NCBI GenBank assembly: GCA_027625915.1
Contig: JANTQA010000012.1
Coordinates: forward strand, 10,378,501-10,442,500
Direction: 5' to 3'
From: Anaeramoeba flamelloides
Taxonomy: Eukaryota > Metamonada > Anaeramoebidae
Length of the DNA stretch: 64,000 nucleotides
This document shows, piece after piece, positions 56,599-64,000 of this stretch; within the stretch, counting starts at the first letter, position 1; every line of letters begins with the position of its first letter. A program made the position numbers and the translations under genes. The notes under the pieces are model-generated. The model had not been told where the DNA came from. It worked only from the letters and a program-made list of their open reading frames with translations, and made no database searches.

Positions 56599-59500
56599 AT
56601 GTCTTTTTTCTTTAAAAAAAAGAAAAAGAAATTACAAACACAGTATGAAATAAACTCAAATTCTGTTGTTAAAACGAATAAACCAGAATCAAACATCCAC
56701 TCTTTTACTTCTGATCTGAAAACAAAATGGGAGAAACTGATCTTACTTGATCTAAATGACGATCCAGATCAATTTAAAAAGGGATACTGTTCTTTTGCAA
56801 AACAATTTTTAAAAGAGTACTGCAATTGGAAGCCTGAACCACGGGTGGTCAATGAAAAAATGAATGAAAATGAATGGAACGATTTAATAAAGGAAAATCA
56901 ACTGCTTCCAAAAAGACTAATCTTTGATAGTGTCAAAGTTCTCTCGAATTTTACGAAAGAAATTCACGAAAGTATATTTTATTTTTTTTTCTTCTTTTGT
57001 TTTTCTTTTCCCCATCCTCAAAAAATCAGCCCCTTTCTTGTCTTCCAAAAAAAAAAAAAAAAAACCAAAAAACTTTTCAGCACATTTACAATTAAAAAAT
57101 ATTGAAACGCAAGAACAGCAATTTGGAGTTGAGAATTTAGGAAACTATTCCTCAATTCTTTGTTTGGATGTGATGGAAATTATTTTAAGATCGGATCAAC
57201 AAAAGTTCTTTGTCTCGAATTATCGATTCGAGGATTTGTTAATAAATTTAATACAAAGCGATTATTATTATTTCAAGATAATCACAAACCTGATTTTCAA
57301 TGAAGAAAAAATCAAAAAAGCGACACAGTTTGCCAAAGAAAAACCGATTTGTATTGAGTTAGATGAGGTCGAATCCTTTTTATTACTTTTGCAATTTATC
57401 ATCCTCGAAAAAGTTCTCGATTTATTCACTTCTTATCACGAATTTGTATCAACTGTGGACAAAAGAACAAGAATCGTCAAAACAATTAACCTTTATTTTG
57501 TTGAGAAAGTTGTGTCTTATTTATTGATCCTGAGTGAGTTATTTGAGAAAATTAATTTGACACAGTTTTTGTTCCATCCAATTATTAGTATTTTTAATTT
57601 TCTTGATCTTTGCTTTCAAATGGAATTAAACCTATCTAAAGAACGGATTGCAAATTGTATAAACTGTATGGAACACTTATTTCTTATTCCAAAAACTCCA
57701 AAGCTTTTAAATTTTACGCTAAATATCAAATTATTAGATTCACGACATTTTGAAAATGTAATCTCCAATCTAACAATTAACGACCTGAAAAAAAAACAAT
57801 TCCAGAATTATTGTAAAGCGATTAGGGAAGATGAAAAAAAATATTTCCATTTCCAATGTTTATTTATTTTTTTAAAAATGATCCAATTTATTCAAAAGAA
57901 CCAGATTTTTAATGATAATGAAATATTATCTTATTTTCATTTAATTTCATTTTTTGATTTTTTTGAATATTATTCTATAAATTATCAAATTAATGATAAG
58001 GATTTGAAAACAATAGACGAATTTAAAAATAATAAATTTCAAAAAAATTTAGTATTAATACAACAAATGAACAAAAAAGAAAATTTAGAAAAACTTGAAA
58101 ATTCACATTTGAACGAAACAATAAATATTACAAAGGAAGAGTTTATCATATTTCAAAAATTAAAATTACCAATTTCACATGATATTAAACATTTATTAGA
58201 AGAAGATTTAATGTATATTCAATCAACTTCTTCAAAAAAGAATGTGGATGAGAATGAGGATGAAAGTGAAATTAAGAATCAAAATAATAATGAAAATCAA
58301 GATAATGATAATTGGAATTGGCATAAAAAAAAAAAAAATTCTAAAAAAAATAAAATTCAAAAAAACACTAACAGCAATAATAACAACAACACAACAACAA
58401 CAACTAAAACGAAATTAAACAAAAACAACAAACAAAATAAAAAAGAATTAGATATATTATTTCCAACTCTAGATCCAATTATTCAAACAATCTTGGAATT
58501 ATTTAATAAAATTTTTTTCAATAATATTGAAAATTTTAAAAATATAGACATTAATGAAGAATCAAAGCCTTTACCAATTAATTTATTATTAGAATTTTTT
58601 GAACTTTTTTCAATGAATAAAAAGGATAAAACTTCACAATATTATTCAAAACTTATTAATCCAGAATTATTATTTAATATGTTATTTTTAATTAATAATA
58701 TCCAAAGTGAGTATTTACAATATTTTGAAAAAATTATTTGGAAAATATTGCTCTCAGAAAACTTTTTTACATTTTTCCAAAATGATTATAAGATTTACAT
58801 TAAAAAAAACGATCAATTTAAATTTATTTTATTATCTAAAACTGTATTATTATTTTTCCAAAAGACACTAACAAATAATGATTTAAATTTTGATTATCCA
58901 TTAATTGAATTATTTAATTTAATCGAGGAAATACCAGAATCTTTACAATTAATTTCAAAACTATTAAAGCACTGGTTAAATCTTTTCTTAAATAATTTCC
59001 AATCAATCAAAACGTCAATGATAAGGACACAGACCATTGATAAATTATTACATCTTTTTCAAACACAATTAAATTTATATCCATTAACAAATAACGAAAA
59101 GAACAAAAAATTTAAAACGGAAAAGCAATTAATTATCTCAAAAAATTTACAATTAATTTTCAGAATAATGCAATTAATGTATAATGATCAAATTATTGCA
59201 AAAAATATATTAAATAATAATAATTTGATGAAATCATTTTCTTTATTAATTTTAAATTCAAAATCTAATATTTTCGTTTTTAATCAATTCTCCCAATTAT
59301 TATCCACTAAATTTTTGTTAAAAGATTTTCCAATTTCAACAAATTTTTTTATATATTTAAAAAAGATCATTGATTTTTTATACATGGATTATTTGTCATT
59401 TGAAAAAAGACATTTATTGATAGAAAAAGACCACGTCAATAAAAATAATGCTAATGACGAGAAACAGATAATTGGAAAAAACAAAGAAAATAAGAAGATC

Positions 59501-59871
59501 TTAAATTTAATGCAAATGATATTAGATTTTTTAAATCAATTAATATTAAAAAATAAATTTTATATTCACAAATTATTTTATGAATCAAATTTAAGTAAAT
59601 CAATTATAATATTTTTAAATATTAACCCTAAAAATAATTTTTTAATTTCAAATATTTTGAAGTTTTTTTTAAATTTATTTATCCAAAATAAATTAAAAAT
59701 TAAAATTTTGAATCAATTCAAGAATCAATTAATTGAATCTATCCCCAAATTAATTAATTTGGAATTAAAAACTTATTTTGACAACAAAAACAAAAACAAC
59801 AACAACAACAACATCAGTAGCAACAGTAGCAATAATAACAACAACAACATAAGCAGCAGCAGCAGCAGCAG

Positions 59872-59903
<32 letters not shown>

Positions 59904-62900
59904 TCAACAAAAACAACAGCAAGAACAACAACAAGAAAGATGATGATAATGATGTTGATTTTTTTGAATTAATTTATAATAAGTATTTACAGCCAATAAA
60001 TTCCTGGATTATTTGTTCACAAGAATTTGCAACCCCAAAAATTAAAATCACCCAACTAATTATACCAATCTTTAAAATAACCTTTTTAATCAAAGAATCA
60101 TATTTTTTTCGAAAAATATTATTGTTTTTTAAAACAATTTGTGAGAATTCTTCAAGCAATAAAACTTGTTGTTGTTCTCAAGAATTATTTCCTTATTTAA
60201 TAAAAAGTTATTTTAAAGAAATAAAAGGAAAAGATTTGGATAAAAATCTTATTGAACAATTATTAAATCCATTTTTATTAATGCTAGGATCACATTGGAT
60301 TTCAACAAAGGGATTAACTTCGGTTTTTCAAATTTTATTAAAAAATTTATTAAAAACAACAAAAAAAAATATTTCGAATGAAAAAACATTAAATATATTT
60401 AATTTAATTACAAAAATATTTGCGGATCGAACCAATAATTGCCCAAGCATTTTATTTGAATTTGGTGGTAAATCATCAAGTTTAATTATTCCCAAAACTA
60501 TTATCTTGCCAGAAAAGGGATACTCCTTTTGTACATGGATTTACATTAACCAATTTCCGAAAGTGGATCGAGAGAAGAACATAAAATATGAATCCACACT
60601 TTTTAGTTTTAAGGATTCGAAAAAAAAATACGGTGTGGAATTGGTACTTAGAAATGATAAATTAGTATATAGAATAATTACTCCAAAATTAATCACATTT
60701 ATAAAAGAAAAAAATGTTTTGAAAAAAACTTGGTTTTTTTTAGTCATATCACATTCACGATTAAAGAAAATTTCTCAAAATTCCCAAGTATTATTATACA
60801 AAAGCAATACAGGATTTAGTAAAAAATTAAATTTGAAATATTTATCCAAAAATGTTAAATTGGATACCAATTCTATAGGCTGTAATATAAATCTTAATTA
60901 TGATGTTGATGATAATAAAAAGAAAAACAATTTTTTTGATGGATCCTTAGGAACTTTGAACTTTCTATCAATCAATTTAACAAAAGAACAAATAATTTTT
61001 ATACAAAAATTGGGTACGGATAATTTATTATTACAACAATTCCACGAGAAGATTTGGTTTTCGTTAAATGCAAAAATGATCCAAAAAAAGGTCTGTTTAG
61101 ATCAATCTAATGATAGCCAAATAAATGCACATATAATTAACGTTTCTTCAATACAATCAAAAAAAATAGAAAACGTTCTTTCTTCGATTGGTGGAATCAG
61201 AATTTTACTATATTTATTACAAAAATTGCCAAATTCTACAAATAATTCCCATTTATGTAAGCTTTTTTATTTTGTTTTGTTTTATTTTATTTTATTTTTA
61301 ATACTGAAGATCTTTTGTGGTAATTTCGGTAAGTTTTATTTTTAATTATTTTCAGTTTATTTATCATAAACACAGGGTAAATCAAAATCACCATACATAA
61401 AAAAAAAAATTAAAAAAGGGAATCGTAAATAATAATAATAAAATTATATATAATTGAAATGTATCATGCAAATATAAAGTTTAATTCCAAGTAATGAAAG
61501 AAAATAAAATTAAAAATTTGAATTACACTTGGTTAATAATCCATATTCTGAAGTCATATTAGAATAATTAAAAGAGATTTGTAACAACAATACAAGTATC
61601 ATATTTTTTTCCAAATTTTCTACTGAAATTTCTAAATAAAATCTTAACAATACCCTATGATCTTTCTAAAGCTTTTTTATCAATATTTTTCACAAATTTT
61701 GAAAATTAGAAATTTTTCGGTAGTTTACAGCTACCCCTTCATTTCCTTTTTAATGAACAAATACAATTAATCTTTTTTTAATATATTCAATATTTACTTC
61801 TTATTAGGGTTAATTAACCAATTATTAAAGATTTTTTGAATTGTATTAAGATATTTTTTATAATTTTTATTTTCAATTGGGTTTAAATCAGTGAAATTTC
61901 CTCATCAGTAATATATTTTAAATTTTCAATTTTTTGAAATCCTTTAACAGATTTATTTTTTTAAATTTTTAATAGTATTTGTAATATTTAAAAGATTTTT
62001 TTCTTTTAAATATATTAAAATCAAAGATCATGTTTTTTTTTTTTTTTGTTTCAAAGTTAATTTTTTCAAATAAGTCAACTTTTTGAAAAAACAAAAAAAT
62101 AGTTATATTTAAAAATTATCTTTTTTTTTTTTCTCTAACTTTTTCCAAATTTTGTCAAGTCTGAATTTGGTAGATTTTAATTATTTTTCAAATTCAGTTT
62201 ATTTCTGAATTTAGGTTAATATTTGAAGGTATTTTGTTGAATTTCCTCAGAAAAGAAATTAAAATTTCCTTTACAATTTTCCTTTGATTTTGAGCATACA
62301 GAGTCAGATAATTTGAAACAAGATCAAAAAAAAAAAAAAGATTCTAGATCTTTTCACATTTACTATTTTATGTTCAAAAAACATGCAAATTCTATCTTTC
62401 AAGTTTTCTCGTATTATATCCACGAAAACCATTTTGGGAACATTCAAAGAGATTTCTTAACTTTTTTTTTATATCCAAACTCCCAAAATATAGAATCTAT
62501 TGGAAGAACATGGTATTAGGATTCCATTTAAACTTTCTTATTTAAATTACAATTTCATAAATTGTAAATTAACAGATTTTAAAAGTGATTCCTAGTAAAC
62601 TTTTAAGTCGTGCTGAATCTAATAAATAATATCTTAATATTATTTTCTCAATTCTTTTCAATTCTATAAACAATTGATTTTATATCGATCTTTAAATTGA
62701 ATAAAATATTTATTTTTTAAATCTTATAAAAATTTAATGAAAGGATAATTTTAATTTATTTTAATTTTTCTCTATATTTATATTTTACAAAACTAAAAAA
62801 AAGTTAATTCAATAATATTTATGATTTTCCAATGTCTAAACTTAAACAAAACTGAACAAAATGATTTTTTATCATTTCAAGGATTTCAACTTTTAGGGTA

Positions 62901-64000
62901 TTTCATTAAACAAAAAAAGGAATTATTAGATTTCACAACTCTTCATCATATTCATCAACTGTTATTCGAAGCTGTTGCCTCTGATTTTTATAAAGCATTC
63001 ATAAATCATTTTATTTTAGATTTTTCAATTTGGAACAATACAAATTTCGAACTTAAAAAGCAATTAGTTGATTCTTTATTAGTAATTATTCAAACAAATC
63101 AAATGAATTCAAATCCAAAAACACAAAAAAAATTTAAAAAAATGTTTAAGATTAAAACATTAATTTGGATAATATATAATTTACAAGACAATGGAAAACA
63201 ACATCAAAAACCCAAAACACAAATTAAAACCGAAAACAAAGATAAAGACCAAGATACCAATACAAACAACGATAATGATAATGTCATCGATAAAGAAAAT
63301 GTTACCACGACCAATAACAATAACACATTTAGAAAGAAAGGAAATGAAATCTTAAAAAATAGATTAATACAATTAATAATTCATTGTTTAAACGAAAACA
63401 CTTTAATAAAAGATATAAAAAAAATACCGAACATTTGTATCTTAATGATCAAAGAAAAAAAAGAAATTAAAAATTTCTTATTATTATTTTTAGAAATTTT
63501 TAAAAATAAAACATTAATTATTTCTAATGAAGAAGAATTCAACTTTCTTGAAATTGTTGATGATTTAATTTATTTATTAAAAGTAACAAGTAAAGATAAC
63601 AAAATATTAATTTTACAAATATTAAAAAAAATGAAGATCCAAATTAAAGATAGCTATGGATTAAGGAATAAAGAATATGATACAATCAAAATAAAATATC
63701 CAATAATCCATCACATACTTTTAAAGGATACGCTAACCAAGTCAATATTAAAAATTTTAATTAATCTTTTAAAAGATTCTGAAATGAGTGTTTTTAAAAA
63801 TATTTCCATTTTATTTACCCTTTTAGAATTTGCAAAATATATGGATACACAAATTTCTGATTTATTTATTGAAAAGTTGGCTTGGATTGATAATGAAAAG
63901 GATAAAAATTATCAACTGTTAATTAATGAATACGGTTGGCAATATACATTTATCCAAACACTTGATTATCGTTTTCAACAAGACAATTTAACATTTTTTC
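56599..64000 (+). CDS. BEACH-family protein, N-terminal part (runs off the window)
   Basis: Three exons are seen: 56599-56971, 57081-61256 and 62804 to the window end, with introns of 109 nt (GTATAT..TTCAG) and 1547 nt (GTAAGC..AAAAG). Phases fit (A+CA; T+TT). About 1915 residues are in the window, without a stop. The start MSFFFKKKKKK is the first ATG. Most of exon 2 is a helical scaffold broken by Asn/Ser-rich tracts (about residues 470-505 and 1025-1075). Residues about 1255-1440 form a concanavalin-A-like segment (GYSFCTWIYINQFP; GVELVLRNDKLVYRI; WFFLVISHSRL; FDGSLGTLNFLSINLTKEQI). Then come IGGIRILLYLLQKL and, in exon 3, FLSFQGFQLLGYFIKQKKEL and DFSIWNN, as in the DUF4704-like region of LvsA, WDFY3/Alfy and neurobeachin proteins. 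The PH-BEACH-WD40 part must lie beyond the window. Such proteins act in vesicle, lysosome and autophagy traffic. Confidence 0.85.
61257..62803 (+). other. 1.5-kb intron of the BEACH-family gene
   Basis: It starts GTAAGCTTTT and ends at an A-rich AAAAG before TTAATTCAATAATA. The protein reads smoothly across it, from a LLYLLQKL helix to QCLNLNKTEQNDFLSFQGFQLL as in homologues, so no exon seems to be missing inside. I see only AT-rich sequence in it. The 68-codon frame at 62313 looks like chance. Confidence 0.65.

Noticed and set aside
56972-57105. End of the first BEACH frame and start of the second, both Phe/Lys-rich
   Set aside because: Intron sequence (GTATAT..TTCAG) read as protein; ATGs at 56924 and nearby are not the gene start.
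61257-61345. Tail of the BEACH frame reading CKLFYFVLFYFILFLILK
   Set aside because: It lies past the donor GTAAGC; the protein continues with conserved sequence from 62804 in the matching phase.
1-64000. CRISPR-like or tRNA/rRNA features
   Set aside because: Inverted repeats here are isolated foldbacks without regular spacers. I found no tRNA cloverleaf with a TTCGA loop that held up, and no rRNA-like conserved blocks.

Overview
The window looks like nuclear DNA of a free-living amoeboid protist. It is extremely AT-rich, full of A/T homopolymers, and its proteins carry Asn-, Lys- and Gln-rich low-complexity tracts. Genes use the standard code and every gene whose end is visible stops with TAA. 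Introns are GT..AG, from about 110 nt to 2.5 kb. The gene content (VAMP, alpha-SNAP, Sec61-beta, ataxin-2, a BEACH-family protein) is typically eukaryotic. An Anaeramoeba-like or amoebozoan host is my guess; the sequence alone does not settle it.

Layout. 81-481 (-): short VAMP/synaptobrevin R-SNARE, two exons. 4542-9002 (-): 1486-aa intronless protein with a central RG/K/N-rich spacer, family not recognised. 13069-22545 (+): four-exon gene for a type I membrane protein of about 2144 residues, built from seven roughly 290-residue cysteine-rich repeats. 27390-30081 (-): calponin-homology-like domain, K/E-rich linker and PH-like C-terminal region, read in two frames across an 18-A tract. 40144-40600 (-): Sec61-beta-like tail-anchored protein with an 8-nt microexon. 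42703-46277 (+): alpha-SNAP with a 2.5-kb first intron. 49428-51919 (+): ataxin-2 (Lsm + LsmAD + N/Q-rich tail), also read in two frames. 56599 to the window end (+): N-terminal part of a large BEACH-family protein. Several of these products work in membrane traffic: VAMP and alpha-SNAP act in SNARE fusion and recycling, Sec61-beta at the ER translocon, and BEACH proteins in vesicle or lysosome traffic. I see no operon-like organisation.

The gaps of 2-10 kb between genes, and the two largest introns, are filled with transposable-element debris. There is a 5'-truncated LINE with a 17-bp target-site duplication that copies a 5' splice site. There are palindromic 200-bp MITEs flanked by TA, and a young 437-bp MITE with TTA target duplications. 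A 516-518-bp terminal-inverted-repeat element occurs in two full copies. Foldback elements of 0.55-1 kb, a dispersed repeat of about 475 bp and another of about 0.85-1.1 kb complete the set. One small hairpin repeat shares its termini with the 3' end of the LINE, which suggests non-autonomous partners of that LINE.

No CRISPR array, rRNA or tRNA was recognised. Several real genes (VAMP, Sec61-beta, alpha-SNAP, the complete Cys-rich gene, the last BEACH exon) appear only when exons are joined by hand; their splice sites are predictions supported by reading phase and protein family conservation.
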